63,735 bases of DNA, from the NCBI GenBank assembly GCA_035764005.1, contig DASTZZ010000078.1, positions 1 to 63,735 of the forward strand. The letters run 5' to 3'. The DNA is from Terriglobales bacterium. GTDB lineage: Bacteria; Acidobacteriota; Terriglobia; Terriglobales; Acidobacteriaceae. The translations under genes and the position numbers were made by a program. The notes below the pieces were generated by a model, which ran no database searches, was not told where the DNA came from, and worked only from the letters and a program-made list of their open reading frames with translations. Below are positions 9,499-20,600 of this stretch, piece after piece (within the stretch, counting starts at the first letter, position 1; each line of letters starts with the position of its first letter).

Positions 9499-9501
9499 CT
9501 C

Positions 9502-10698
9502 ATGCTGCCTCGCTACTTTCCGTTGTTCCCGGAATCGGCATCAACGCTGTCAACGCGGGTAGATCTGCTCTACTTCTTCATCCTCGCCGTGACCATCTTC
9601 TTTACTACGCTGGTCGCGCTGCTGATCTGCGTCTTCGCCGTCAAATATCGCAAAGACAAGCACCCGGTTCCGGTACAGATCCATGGCTCCATTCCGCTGG
9701 AAATTTTCTGGACGCTCGTGCCACTGGGAATCGCCATGATCATCTTCGCCTGGGGCGCGGTGCTCTTCTTCCAACAGCGACGTCCGCCTAAGGCGGCGAT
9801 GACCATCTACGGCGTGGGCAAGCAGTGGATGTGGAAGTTCGAGCATCCCGGCGGACAGCGCGAGATCAACAACCTGCATGTGCCCGTCGGCTATCCCGTG
9901 CGCATGACGTTGATCTCGCAGGACGTGGTCCATGACTTCTACGTGCCCGTTTTCCGCACGCAAATGGACGTGCTGCCCGGGCGCTACACGCAAGTCTGGT
10001 TCCAGGCGACCAAGCCGGGCACCTATCATCTATTCTGCAATCAATATTGCGGGACCAACCACTCGCAGATGGTGGGCGAAGTGACCGCCATGCCCTACGA
10101 CGATTATCAGCAATGGCTGCGCGGCTCCGGAGCTTTCGGGTCACTTGCAACCGAAGGCCAGAAAGTCTTTGCTTCCATGGGATGCCCCACGTGCCACACC
10201 GGCGCGGACAACGCGCGCGGTCCGAACCTCTACAACCTCTACGGACACCTTGCGCGCCTCTCTGACGGCAGCGCAGTCTCGGTCGACGAAGCCTATATTC
10301 GCGAGTCGGTGCTGAATCCCAGCGCGAAGATCGTTTACGGATTCCAGAACATCATGCCCACGTTCCAGGGGCAGTTGAACGAAGATGAGATGATTCAGCT
10401 CATCGAGTACATAAAGTCGCTGACTTATAACGGACAATTACTACAGCTACAAACCAACACGCAGCAGGAGCCGCCGGTAAACCTCGACAAGATTCAGAAG
10501 GGTATCGACGTTACTAAACCCGGAACCAACACGATTCAAATGCCGCGCACCAGCGCTGTGCCACCCGCCGAACCGGCCGTTGAGCCGAGTCCGACAGAGC
10601 CGGCGCCGCGAGGCGCAGTCGTGCCCGGACGCAAGAACGCTCCGGCGAAGCCAAATGCCGCAGGTAAGGGTGCGGCGCCCCAAGGGGAGCAGCAATGA
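9502..10698 (+). CDS. coxB: Cytochrome c oxidase subunit II with fused cytochrome c domain (caa3 type)
   Basis: The 398-residue chain has two N-terminal helices (residues ~20-95), then a cupredoxin domain with the CuA ligands His (VVHDF), CNQYC, His and Met (NHSQM). After it comes a cytochrome c domain with CPTCH and a likely Met ligand in IMPTF. The C-terminus is a proline/alanine-rich tail of ~60 residues. It accepts electrons from the Act complex and passes them to subunit I. It overlaps the coxA start by four bases. Confidence 0.93.
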   Translation: MLPRYFPLFPESASTLSTRVDLLYFFILAVTIFFTTLVALLICVFAVKYRKDKHPVPVQIHGSIPLEIFWTLVPLGIAMIIFAWGAVLFFQQRRPPKAAMTIYGVGKQWMWKFEHPGGQREINNLHVPVGYPVRMTLISQDVVHDFYVPVFRTQMDVLPGRYTQVWFQATKPGTYHLFCNQYCGTNHSQMVGEVTAMPYDDYQQWLRGSGAFGSLATEGQKVFASMGCPTCHTGADNARGPNLYNLYGHLARLSDGSAVSVDEAYIRESVLNPSAKIVYGFQNIMPTFQGQLNEDEMIQLIEYIKSLTYNGQLLQLQTNTQQEPPVNLDKIQKGIDVTKPGTNTIQMPRTSAVPPAEPAVEPSPTEPAPRGAVVPGRKNAPAKPNAAGKGAAPQGEQQ

Positions 10699-12338
10699 GT
10701 ACCGCAACCGTAGCACCGGCAGCGCTGGAGATGCCGGCCGATACTTATCTAAATTCCAGCTTCGGCATTAAGTCATGGTTTCTGACCAAGGACCACAAGC
10801 GTATTGCCATGCTGTACCTGGTGTCGATCACCCTGTTCTTCCTCTTCGGAGGAACCATGGCAATTCTCATGCGTCTCGAATTGCTCACGCCCGCCGGTGA
10901 CCTGTTCCAGTCTGACACTTACAACAAGCTGTTCAGTATGCACGGCATCGTCATGGTGTTCTTCTTCCTGGTGCCGTCGATTCCGGCGACGATTGGCAAT
11001 TTCGTATTGCCCATGATGATCGGCGCGCGCGACCTGGCCTTCCCCAAGATCAACCTGGCGAGCTGGTACATCTTCATGATCGGCGCCTGCTTCACCTTCT
11101 CCGCGATCATCAGCGGCGGCGTCGATACCGGCTGGACTTTCTATACTCCCCTCAGCACGCAGTACCTGAACACGCATGTGATAGCTGCGGCGCTCGGCAT
11201 TATGATCGCGGGCTTCGCCTCGATCTTTACCGGGCTGAACTTCATCGTCACTACGCACCGGATGCGCGCGCCGGGCATGACGTGGTTCCGTCTCCCGCTG
11301 TTCGTCTGGTCGCAATACGCCGTCAGCGTGGTGATGGTCCTGGCGACTCCGGTGCTGGCGATCACGCTCCTTCTCGTCGCGGTGGAGCGCGGGTTCCATA
11401 TCGGGATCTTCAATCCGCAGCTTGGCGGAGATCCCGTGCTCTTCCAGCACATGTTCTGGTTCTACTCGCACCCGGCGGTGTACATCATGATCCTGCCCGG
11501 GTTCGGCGTGATCAGCGAGATCATCCCCTGCTTCTCGCGCAAGCGCATCTTCGGATACAGCGCAGTGGCCTTCTCCAGCATGGCCATCGGAGTCTTCGGC
11601 TTCCTGGTATGGGCGCACCACATGTTCGTCGCTGGAATCTCGACCTACTCCGCTCTGGTCTTCTCGCTGCTCAGCTTTATCGTCGCCATTCCATCGGCCA
11701 TCAAGGTTTTCAACTGGACCGCTACGATGTACAAAGGATCGATCCACTTTGATACGCCGATGCTCTACGCTATCGCCTTCATCGGCCTGTTCACGATCGG
11801 TGGACTCACTGGGCTCTTCCTCGCCAGCCTCGGCGTCGATGTACACGTGACCGCGACTTACTTTGTCGTCGCGCACTTCCATTACGTGATGGTCGGAGGC
11901 ATGCTTGTTGCGTATCTTGCGGGACTGCATTTCTGGTGGCCGAAGATGACTGGCCGCATGTATCCGGAACCGCCGGCGAAGCTCTCGGCGCTGATCACCT
12001 TCATCGGCTTCAATCTGACGTTTTTCCCGCAGTTCGTGCTCGGCTACATGGGCATGCCGCGGCGCTATCACGTCTATCCGCCGGAGTTCCAGGTGTTGAA
12101 CGTGCTCTCAACCGCAGGGGCGTCGGTGCTCGCCGTCGGTCTGCTGATGCCGATGTTCTACATGCTGTGGTCGCTCAAATATGGCGAGATCGCGGGCAAT
12201 AATCCGTATCGCGCGACCGGACTCGAGTGGCAGACGACGTCGCCCCCACCGACACACAACTTCCACGAGACGCCGATCGTCACGCAGGAAGCCTACGACT
12301 ATGAAAGCCTGACCGAGGAGGTCGAAGTTGTCGGATAG
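10695..12338 (+). CDS. coxA: Cytochrome c oxidase subunit I, A2-type haem-copper oxidase
   Basis: The 547-residue protein has twelve helices and the haem and CuB ligands: His in [10 protein letters not shown], the cross-linked His-Tyr in YSHPAVY, the His pair in WAHHMF and HFH in VVAHFHYVM. The YSHP motif in place of GHPE marks the A2 subfamily, where the acidic residue of the D channel is replaced by a Tyr-Ser pair. It reduces oxygen and pumps protons. It starts four bases before the end of coxB and its last codons carry the ribosome-binding site of coxC. Confidence 0.95.
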   Translation: MSTATVAPAALEMPADTYLNSSFGIKSWFLTKDHKRIAMLYLVSITLFFLFGGTMAILMRLELLTPAGDLFQSDTYNKLFSMHGIVMVFFFLVPSIPATIGNFVLPMMIGARDLAFPKINLASWYIFMIGACFTFSAIISGGVDTGWTFYTPLSTQYLNTHVIAAALGIMIAGFASIFTGLNFIVTTHRMRAPGMTWFRLPLFVWSQYAVSVVMVLATPVLAITLLLVAVERGFHIGIFNPQLGGDPVLFQHMFWFYSHPAVYIMILPGFGVISEIIPCFSRKRIFGYSAVAFSSMAIGVFGFLVWAHHMFVAGISTYSALVFSLLSFIVAIPSAIKVFNWTATMYKGSIHFDTPMLYAIAFIGLFTIGGLTGLFLASLGVDVHVTATYFVVAHFHYVMVGGMLVAYLAGLHFWWPKMTGRMYPEPPAKLSALITFIGFNLTFFPQFVLGYMGMPRRYHVYPPEFQVLNVLSTAGASVLAVGLLMPMFYMLWSLKYGEIAGNNPYRATGLEWQTTSPPPTHNFHETPIVTQEAYDYESLTEEVEVVG

Positions 12339-13050
12339 CACAATCGCCGCCGACCAGCTCCATCATCATCACGAACCTGAGCTGGTGGAACAGTTCGATA
12401 CCCTGGAGCAGCAGAAGGACGCTTCCCAATTCGGGATGTGGGTCTTCCTCATCACCGAAATCATGTTCTTCGGCGGACTGTTCGCCGCTTACCTGATCTA
12501 TCGCAACCTGTACAACCCTGCCTTCGTCATCGCGAGCTCGTCAATCGATGTCACGCTGGGCGCCATCAACACGGCGGTCCTGATCTGCTCCAGCTTGACT
12601 ATGGCGATGTCGGTCCACAGCGCCGCGGTGGGCGCGCGCAAGCTGCTGATCTTTTTCCTGGTGTTCACGCTGGCGCTGGGCTGCGTGTTCCTGAGCATCA
12701 AAGGCGTCGAGTACCACCAGAAGTGGGTGGAGCACCACGTCCCCGGCTCCCATTTTGATTTTAACTATGAGCGCGCGGACAAGGGCGAAGTCCTCGCTCC
12801 GCCGGACGTCGCATCGCAGACGTCGATTTTCTTTTCGCTCTATTTCCTGATGACCGGCATGCACGCGCTGCACATGGTAATCGGAGCCGGAATTCTGATC
12901 GCGCTCATCTGGAAGTCGTATCGCGGCGCATATCCGCCGCATCATTACACGATGGTCGAAAACTTCGGACTGTACTGGCACTTCGTGGACATCATCTGGA
13001 TATTCCTGTTCCCGTTGTTGTACCTGATCAGTCGAAGTCCGGTGCATTAG
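12328..13050 (+). CDS. coxC: Cytochrome c oxidase subunit III
   Basis: The 240-residue membrane protein has the five-helix core of subunit III, with [18 protein letters not shown] near residue 32 and the [19 protein letters not shown] signature near the C-terminus. The start is an unusual TTG at 12328, chosen because a very strong GAGGAGG (12315-12321) lies six bases upstream. This site is within the 3' end of coxA, so the two genes overlap by 11 bases. A charged 30-residue N-terminal tail contains a histidine run. Confidence 0.92.
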   Translation: MSDSTIAADQLHHHHEPELVEQFDTLEQQKDASQFGMWVFLITEIMFFGGLFAAYLIYRNLYNPAFVIASSSIDVTLGAINTAVLICSSLTMAMSVHSAAVGARKLLIFFLVFTLALGCVFLSIKGVEYHQKWVEHHVPGSHFDFNYERADKGEVLAPPDVASQTSIFFSLYFLMTGMHALHMVIGAGILIALIWKSYRGAYPPHHYTMVENFGLYWHFVDIIWIFLFPLLYLISRSPVH

Positions 13051-13099
13051 GGAAAAAGCGTTTCAGGTTTCAGGAGAGGCGTTTCAGAGAAACAGATCA

Positions 13100-13178
13100 G
13101 TCAGTACCGTTCGCGGTAGCGAATGGGTGCTTCTTTAGATATCAGATGAACCCATCCGCTACCGCGGACGGTACTGAC
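13100..13178. repeat. Palindromic element between coxC and coxD
   Basis: Two 29-nt arms (13100-13128 and 13150-13178) are inverted copies with two mismatches; they begin GTCAGTACCGT and end ATGGGT, with GCGGTAGCG in the middle. The spacer is 21 nt. Related elements are at 35196-35274 and, in a short form, 50479-50515. It would fold as a long hairpin in the cox mRNA and could limit read-through or degradation between subunits III and IV. Confidence 0.8.
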
Positions 13179-13202
13179 CTTTTAATCGAAGAGGAATAAG
13201 GA

Positions 13203-13499
13203 ATGGCAGAGCACGGCGGCGAGCATATCGTTTCACCCACGATTTACGTCATCATCTGGATTACCCTCCTCTTCTTCACCGGGCTCACCACTTGGGTCGC
13301 ATTTTACGACTTCGGCATCTGGAACCCTGTCATCGCCCTGCTGATCGCCTTTACCAAAGCCAGCCTGGTCGTGCTCTTCTTTATGCACGTCAAATACTCG
13401 AACCGCATGATCGCTCTCGTGGTGGGTTGTGGGTTGTTTTTTCTATCGATTCTCATAACTCTCAGTTGCTCGGACTACATTACGCGACGGTTTAGCTGA
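13203..13499 (+). CDS. coxD: Cytochrome c oxidase subunit IV (caa3 type)
   Basis: The 98-residue protein has three helices and the family pattern of a short N-terminus, FTGLTTWVAFYDFGIWNP and KASLVVLFFMHVKYS. It stabilises the caa3 oxidase. GAGGAATAAGG lies just before ATG 13203. It is the last gene of the respiratory block; the gap to coxC is filled by the palindrome described at 13100. Confidence 0.9.
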   Translation: MAEHGGEHIVSPTIYVIIWITLLFFTGLTTWVAFYDFGIWNPVIALLIAFTKASLVVLFFMHVKYSNRMIALVVGCGLFFLSILITLSCSDYITRRFS

Positions 13500-13859
13500 A
13501 GAATTCGCATCCCACATCGGAACGCGTTTGCCGATTTCGATTCCTCCCCTCTGTTCATCCCTAAAACGGTCCTGACAATCCCAGCCTTTTTGATCTTCAA
13601 ACGATCAGGCTATGCACTCCGCCCCGCCAGTCTGTGAAAAACCTGGGATGAAGATACAGAATCCCGGTGAATTCTACGGATATTCATAACCGATTGGGCC
13701 AAAAGATATGTTATCGCGGATAGAGTGGTGTATCCCATGGATGAACACCCGACTTTTCAGCAGATTACGATGGGACAAACAACGGACACATAGTTGCAAA
13801 ATGACTCTGTTTTGCAACGAGTCGTTAAGAATTGTTTTTGAGAGGTGAACAGAGTGTTG
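13500..13859 (+). promoter_or_regulatory. Long leader region upstream of the first Oar-like receptor
   Basis: No protein frame of quality is present in these 360 bases. At 13794-13817 TTGCAAAA and TTTTGCAA are perfect inverted repeats separated by eight bases, which could be an operator or an mRNA hairpin close to the start codon. No convincing -35/-10 pair stood out. The end of the cox transcript must also lie here, but no U-tract hairpin is obvious. Confidence 0.4.
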
Positions 13860-16800
13860 ATGCAAAAGAAGAATCTGTGGGTCGTTCTGACAATCGGCCT
13901 GATGATCGCAAGTTTCAGTGCATCGATCTGGGCCGCCGACGTAACTGCGCGCATTCGTGGAACGGTTACAGACCCAAGCGGGGCAGTTGTGCCGGGAGCC
14001 GAGTTAACCGCGACCAACGTACAGACTGGAGTCGCGTACACCGCCAAGGCGCAAAGCAATGGAAATTATGAGCTTCTCAATCTCCCGGTTGGAACCTATA
14101 ACCTCGCCGCGACCGCTCCTGGGTTTCAGGCCTTCTCCGCAAGCGGCATCAAGCTGAATATCGATCAACAGTACGTTCAGGATGTGAAGCTCGCGGTCGG
14201 CAGCACCGGTGAGAAAGTCGAAGTTGTTGCCAACCAGGTACAGGTCGACACCACAAGCATCCAGCTGAGTAACGTCGTCGAATCCAAGCAAATCGTCGAT
14301 CTTCCGCTCATCGGCCGCAATTGGACGCAGCTCGAACTCATCTCACCTGGAGTGCAGGCCGCAAGCGACCGCTTTGGCACCTTCTCGGCAAATGGAAGTC
14401 AGGCGCAGCAATCGAGCTATCTGATCAATGGCACCGACACAAACGACCTACCTCTGAATACTGCACTTTACATTCCCAGTCCGGACGCGCTTTCTCAATT
14501 TAATCTGGTCAGCAGTTCGCTAAATCCGGAGTATGCGCGCAATTCGGGAGCGATCGTCAGCGCCTCAATCAAGAATGGAACGAACCAATACCACGGCGAT
14601 GTGTTTGAGTTCTATCGAGACACATTCCTGAACAATCACAATTTCTTTCAATTGACCGCTCCCAAATTCCACCAGAACCTGTTTGGCGGAACCTTTGGTG
14701 GCCCCGTTCTCCACGATAAGCTGTTCTTTTTCCTGTCGTACCAGGGCAATCGAGCGTCACAGCCGCAGACGGTCGCTAATAACACCGTGTTCACATCCGC
14801 AGAGCTCGCCGGCAATTGGGCATTATCACCTACTGGGTCAGCCGTTAACTTCTGGAACAAGCCTGATCCCAAGACTCCGACTGATTTGAAATCTGGTAAG
14901 AGCAATCCAATTCCGGGGAGTTTAGTCGCCAAGGTCGGTTGCGCGCCTGGTTCAACTTGGGGAGATTGCTTTCAGCCCGGAGGCTTCGGAACTCCGATCG
15001 TAGCTTCTATTCCGACCTCAGCGTTTAATCCCATCGCAACTGCGCTAGTCCAGAAGTACGTACCGCTCGCCAACGCAGCGAACAATCAGTTCCTGTTCAA
15101 TCCGACGCAGCAAACGATTCAGGATCAGGGCATCGCGAGAGTGGATGCTAATGTGACCGCGAGCGATCAGCTTCTGGGAATCATGGTCTTCCAGCATGCG
15201 CCATCGAGCCGCACTCTTCCCTTTACAGGAGCGACTTTGCCGGGCTTCGGAGACCAGAATAAGTCAGAGGTGCGCCAATACACTGCCTCCTGGACCCATC
15301 TGTTCGGTTCGGCAACGCTGAACGAACTCCGCCTGGGATATTCGCGGTTGAATTTTGATGCTGTCGAGCCTCAAAATCCTGTGCTTCCGTCTTCCGTTGG
15401 CTTCCAGATCAATCCGCAGAACTCCAAGTCGGCGGGTCTGCCGCTGATGAGCGTGACTGGCATGTTCACGTTGGGATTCAGCAATAACGGGCCTCAACCT
15501 CGTGTGGATCAGACCTATCAGGTGACGGACAACTTCTCCAAGATCGTCGGCAATCACTCCTACAAATTCGGATACGAAGGGCGGCGATTCAACGTTGACA
15601 ATCCTTTCTTCGGCAATAACAACGGGAACTATTCCTTCGGCGGAACGGGCGGATTCAGCACGCTAAACGCAGGGCTCGATTTTCTTCTGGGGAATCCCGA
15701 TACTTATGGCCAGGGAGCAGGAGGCGTAATCAACGCTAACGCTTACGAGCATTACCTCTATGCTCAGGACCAATGGAAGTTCCGCGACAATTTGACCATA
15801 ACTTACGGAGCGGGATGGCAGGTCGATACTCCGTTCCACAACCGGCAGTTCAAAGGTGAAGGCACCAACTGCTTTATTCCGGGCCAGACCTCAACCATAT
15901 TCCCGACTGCTCCCACCGGCCTGAACTATCCCGGAGATAAAGGGTGCAACGATGCCAGCGGAGCAACGACCGCTTGGAAGGACATCGGACCCCGCGTTGG
16001 CTTCGCCTATGCTCCGAATTTCGGATTCCTTTCCGGTGGCGACTCGCGAAAGCTCTCAATTCGCGGCGGTTATGGGATCTACTTCAATCGTACGGAAGAG
16101 GAAACTTCACTGCAGAACCTGGGAGCTCCTCCTTTCGGATTGGGATCGGCAGGCGCTGCTGACTTCACCGTCGCGCCGAATGTTTCGGGAACGCCATCGT
16201 TTGCGAATCCGTACGTGGACATCGACACTGGCCAATCATTTACAAACAAATTCCCATTTACTTTCCCATCACCCGGACAGCCGGTCGATTTCACTCCCTT
16301 TGAACCGATCAGTATCAGCCTCTACAGCCCACACTTCCGAATCCCGTATTCGGAAAACTTCAATTTGACCATTGAGCGGCAGTTACCAAGCAACATCGTG
16401 GCAAGAATGAGCTATGTTGGTGCGCTTGGTCGTCACGAACAGATCACGTACGAAGGCAATCCGATCACGCAGGCCGGGCACGACGCTTGCCTCGCGAGTT
16501 CGACTTGCTCCTCGGCTAAGAACCGCATCAATCAATCGGTCTTGTTCCCGACGCATACGGCTTTTGCCCCCGGGGACCAGATAGCCAGTGTTGGCACTAT
16601 CGACACGATCGGATCTTCCAATTACCATTCGCTGCAATTGAGCGCCACCAAGGGCTATACACATGGACTGCTGTTCCAGGCAAGCTACACCTGGAGCCAC
16701 GCAATCGACAACGGATCCAGCTTTGAAAACTCCGGATTCGGTGGCGCAAATCGTGGATACAACCAGTTCGTGCCCGGCTTGAACATCGGTGACTCGGGAT

Positions 16801-17387
16801 TTGACGTTCGTCATCGATTCGTCATTAGCCCGGTATACGACATCCCGAGCTGGAAGAGTCTCCCCGGACTGCACTGGCTCCCCGATGTGGTCGGGAAAGG
16901 CTGGGAAATTAGTGGAATCATGACCTTTGCCACTGGCTTCCCGGTGGACATCCGCACAAGCTCTGGATCGCTGTCGTTGTTCTGCACGTCCAACTTCCAG
17001 TTCTACGCTTGCCCCGATGTTCCGAACCAGGTCGCGCCGATCCGGTTCGAGGATCCGCGCGTGGGAAAGAATTTCTGGTTCGATCCTACGAGCTTCCAGA
17101 CCGAAGCAATTGGTACCTTCGGGAACACGCATCGAAATCCGCTGCATGGACCGGGTATCAACAGCACAGATGCAGCGATCTTTAAGAATATTTACTTCTG
17201 GCCTGGAAATGAGAGCAGGTACATCCAGCTCCGGTTAGAGAGCTACAACGTGTTTAACCATACCAACTTCTACAATCCTGCTTCGGTAAACAACATCTCG
17301 AACTCGATCACGAGCGGAACGTTCGGGCGCGTCACCTCTGCGGCTCCCGGACGCCAAACTCAGCTCGCGGCGAAGATTTACTTCTAG
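13860..17387 (+). CDS. Oar-like TonB-dependent outer-membrane receptor
   Basis: The 1175-residue protein carries a signal peptide ending at SIWA-ADV, a carboxypeptidase-regulatory-like immunoglobulin-type domain (residues ~30-110, RGTVTDPSGAVVPGAELTA), a plug domain (~115-225) and a large beta-barrel ending in phenylalanine (AAKIYF). Such proteins are very numerous in Acidobacteria and are thought to import large substrates such as oligosaccharides; the ligand cannot be told from sequence. ATG 13860 is preferred, GTG 13845 and GTG 13854 are alternatives, since GAGAGG overlaps the 13845 codon. It is followed by a terminator at 17410. Confidence 0.88.
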   Translation: MQKKNLWVVLTIGLMIASFSASIWAADVTARIRGTVTDPSGAVVPGAELTATNVQTGVAYTAKAQSNGNYELLNLPVGTYNLAATAPGFQAFSASGIKLNIDQQYVQDVKLAVGSTGEKVEVVANQVQVDTTSIQLSNVVESKQIVDLPLIGRNWTQLELISPGVQAASDRFGTFSANGSQAQQSSYLINGTDTNDLPLNTALYIPSPDALSQFNLVSSSLNPEYARNSGAIVSASIKNGTNQYHGDVFEFYRDTFLNNHNFFQLTAPKFHQNLFGGTFGGPVLHDKLFFFLSYQGNRASQPQTVANNTVFTSAELAGNWALSPTGSAVNFWNKPDPKTPTDLKSGKSNPIPGSLVAKVGCAPGSTWGDCFQPGGFGTPIVASIPTSAFNPIATALVQKYVPLANAANNQFLFNPTQQTIQDQGIARVDANVTASDQLLGIMVFQHAPSSRTLPFTGATLPGFGDQNKSEVRQYTASWTHLFGSATLNELRLGYSRLNFDAVEPQNPVLPSSVGFQINPQNSKSAGLPLMSVTGMFTLGFSNNGPQPRVDQTYQVTDNFSKIVGNHSYKFGYEGRRFNVDNPFFGNNNGNYSFGGTGGFSTLNAGLDFLLGNPDTYGQGAGGVINANAYEHYLYAQDQWKFRDNLTITYGAGWQVDTPFHNRQFKGEGTNCFIPGQTSTIFPTAPTGLNYPGDKGCNDASGATTAWKDIGPRVGFAYAPNFGFLSGGDSRKLSIRGGYGIYFNRTEEETSLQNLGAPPFGLGSAGAADFTVAPNVSGTPSFANPYVDIDTGQSFTNKFPFTFPSPGQPVDFTPFEPISISLYSPHFRIPYSENFNLTIERQLPSNIVARMSYVGALGRHEQITYEGNPITQAGHDACLASSTCSSAKNRINQSVLFPTHTAFAPGDQIASVGTIDTIGSSNYHSLQLSATKGYTHGLLFQASYTWSHAIDNGSSFENSGFGGANRGYNQFVPGLNIGDSGFDVRHRFVISPVYDIPSWKSLPGLHWLPDVVGKGWEISGIMTFATGFPVDIRTSSGSLSLFCTSNFQFYACPDVPNQVAPIRFEDPRVGKNFWFDPTSFQTEAIGTFGNTHRNPLHGPGINSTDAAIFKNIYFWPGNESRYIQLRLESYNVFNHTNFYNPASVNNISNSITSGTFGRVTSAAPGRQTQLAAKIYF

Positions 17388-17409
17388 ACAGTTCAGTACT
17401 CGCTACAAA

Positions 17410-17437
17410 GGCACCGCTTCGGCGGTGCCTTTTGTTT
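17410..17437 (+). terminator. Rho-independent terminator of the first Oar-like gene
   Basis: GGCACCGC pairs with GCGGTGCC around a TTCG tetraloop, followed by TTTTGTTTT. It lies 22 bases after the stop at 17387. An eight-base GC-rich stem, a stable tetraloop and a U-tract make this a textbook example. Confidence 0.92.
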
Positions 17438-17681
17438 TGCGCCACAAAGTCACTACCTGTTTTGAGCGAGATTGCTTGAGCAACAACGGAATCGGGCCTG
17501 AAAACGCAAATCGCGGGCTGAACCGCGATAATACTGGGACCAACATACAGATTTCTGAATTTATTTGGCGCAACAATCCGCTTTTCTGTACCAACTTCCG
17601 AGTTGTTGCTCGTAACATGTTGAAAATCCGAGTGAAAGGGATGGAATTCCAGATGCACTTCACTATCGTTTGGTCTTGAAT

Positions 17682-20600
17682 ATGGAGAATTCAAAAGAAA
17701 TGAAGAGTGTATTGAAGTCGATCATTTTTGCTTTTGCGGTCTCGGCCATGGTGTGGCTTGTTCCGCAATCCGGGGTTGCGCAGGTCACGAGCGGCGATAT
17801 CGTTGGCGTCGTAACTGACACGACCGGCGCTGTTGTTCCCAATGCCGACGTTCTAACGACGAATATTGATACCGGCGTGCAGGCCAGCACGAAGACAAAC
17901 GCAAACGGCGAATATCGTCTGCCTAATCTTCTTCCAGGCCGCTACAGAATCAGCGTCAACGGCCAGGGATTAAAGGGCGAAGTTGCGCAGGTGATGGTGC
18001 GCCTGAACCAGACGATTACGGCCAACGTGACTGCCGCCGCGGAAGCCACCTCGACGACCGTTGAGGTCTCAGCACAAGCCGCGCCGATTGACACCACGAC
18101 ACCTCAGATCCAGAGCACCTTTGAAGCGAAGCAGATGGCAGACTTGCCGGAGGCAGCCACCGGATCGGGAGTATTGAACCTGTCGCTCCTCAACGCAGGC
18201 GTGGCGTCGGCTGGCGGCATTGGTGTTGGTACCGGACCGTCGGTTTCAGGGCAGCGCCCGCGCAACAACAACTTCATGATTGAAGGCGTGGACAACAACT
18301 CCAAGTCGGTAACCGGACCTGTTGTGCAGGTTCCCAATGATGCCGTCGAAAACTTCACGGTTCTTCAAAACCAGTTCAATCCGGAATTTGGACATTCCTC
18401 CGGTGCGCAGTTCAACCAGACGATTAAGAGCGGCACCAATCACTTCCACGGCATGGCATATGAGTTTTTCCAAAACAGGAATCTCAACGCCATTGACGCG
18501 AACGACGCACGCACGCAGCAGCCGGGTCCGTTCATAAATCCGCGCTACGACAACAATCGGTTCGGAGGCAACCTCGGCGGCCCGATCGTAAAAGACAAGC
18601 TCTTCTTCTTCACCAACACCGAGTACAACAACATCGGCCACGATACTCGCTATTTTGCATGCGCCCCGACCTCACAGGGCTATGCGGAGATCGCGGCGCT
18701 CGGTGGCGGCGCAATCAATGCCAACAACCTGCAGCAGTACCAGAAATACGTTGGCAGCGCTGCCTCTCCTACCGGACCTGATTGCGGATTTTCGGATTCC
18801 AGTCTGAATACGCCGTCAAATGAGCTGAACGACTTTTTCGATGCCAGCGGGACTCTCACCGGCACCTATCACGTCGGCGAAATCCCGGTAGGTGCTTCCA
18901 ACTTCACCAACACACTTACGACTGTAAATAGTGTTGATTTCAATCCTGGCCAGTCTGACCAGATTCGCTTCCGCTACATCTATCAAAAGCAGGACACGCA
19001 GGACACCGCCGCGAACATTCCGACCTTCTGGACTCCGATTCCAGTTCGCAACCACATTTTTACCCTAGGCGAATTTCACACATTCTCACCAACTGTGACC
19101 AACGAATTTCGGCTGGGATATAACCGGAACTCGCAATTCTTTCCTGTGGGCCCGCAGCAGTTCCCCGGCCTCGACAGCTTCCCGAATTTGAACTTCGATG
19201 ACCTCGCAACCCAGGTTGGACCCGATCCGAACGCTCCCCAGTTCGGCATCCAGAACGTTTATCAGGCGACCGAGAACATTTCCTGGGTGAAAGGCGCACA
19301 CAATCTGAAGTTCGGAATCGAAGGTCGAAAGTACATCTCGCCTCAGGGCTTCACGCAGCGTTCGCGGGGCGACTACGAGTGGAGCAACTTCAGCCAGTAT
19401 CTGCTCGACGTTGTGCCCGATGTATTTGCGCAGCGCTCCACCGGCAATAACACCTACTACGGCGATCAAAGCGCGATTTACGTTTACGGCGCCGACTCGT
19501 ATCGGGTCAGCCAGAACCTCACCCTCGATCTCGGTCTCCGGTACGAATTTACTTCCGTACCCTTCACCGAGCGTCTGCAGACGCTGAATTCGATCGCCAG
19601 CGCGCCTGGAGTCCTCACCTTTAGCGAGCCACAGCCGCAGTACAAGAATTTCGCACCCCGCGTGGGCTTCGCTTACTCGCCCGGAAATTCGGGAACGACC
19701 TCTATTCGCGGCGGCTTCGGCATGGCCTATGACGTCCTCTTCGATAACTTCGGACTGCTGACGGTTCCGCCAGAGTTCGGCGGCACCTGCGATGTTCAGC
19801 AAAGTGTGAATGGGACTTCCGGTTGCGCCTGGAGCGATACGGGATTCCTTTCCAAGGGCGGATTGCCTCCTGGAAGCGGTAGCGGCTTGAAGACCTTCGC
19901 AAGCGCTGCTAAAGCTCGCGCGGCTACCACTGGCTATGTTCCCAACCAGACGCTACCCTACACCGAAACTTGGGACTTCGGTGTTCAGCATAGCTTCGGT
20001 GGAAAGTACACTGCCGAGATCCGGTATGTGGGGACACGTGGTATTCACCTGCCGGCACAGATTCAGCTGAACAAGCAGCCAAAGGTGACTCCCACCAATT
20101 TCCTGCCCACTTATCTGAGCGCTCCCACGCCAGCGCAACTCGATGCACTCACCACCACCCTCGCGAGCATTCAGGCTCTGAGCAGTACCTTGCCCGCGTA
20201 CGCTGCGGCAGGATTTACTTCCGGAATCACCTCTTATCAGCCGTTTGGTGCGTCGGTCTACCATGGCCTGCAGACGCAGCTGAATCGGTCATTCACCAAT
20301 GGTCTTCAATTCCAGGCAGCATGGACGTGGAGCCACGCAGAAGACAACTCAACTGCCGAGGTGTTCAGCACTCAGTTGACGCCGCGTCGAGCTCAGAACT
20401 CGCAGAACCTTGCGGCCGATTGGGGCACGTCTGCCCTGGACCGCCGTCATCGCGTGAGCCTCGAACTGATCTACGATCTGCCGTTCTTCAAGAACGCCAA
20501 TTGGTTTGCGAAGAACCTGGTGGGTAATTGGGAGATTGCTCCCGTTTGGCAGTTCCAAACGCCGGAGTACTTCACTGCTCAGAGTATTACCGATAGCAAC

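Noticed and set aside
10773-12071. Minus-strand frame opposite coxA
   Set aside because: Composition is that of an antisense translation (RRR, HDE runs); coxA on + has all haem ligands.
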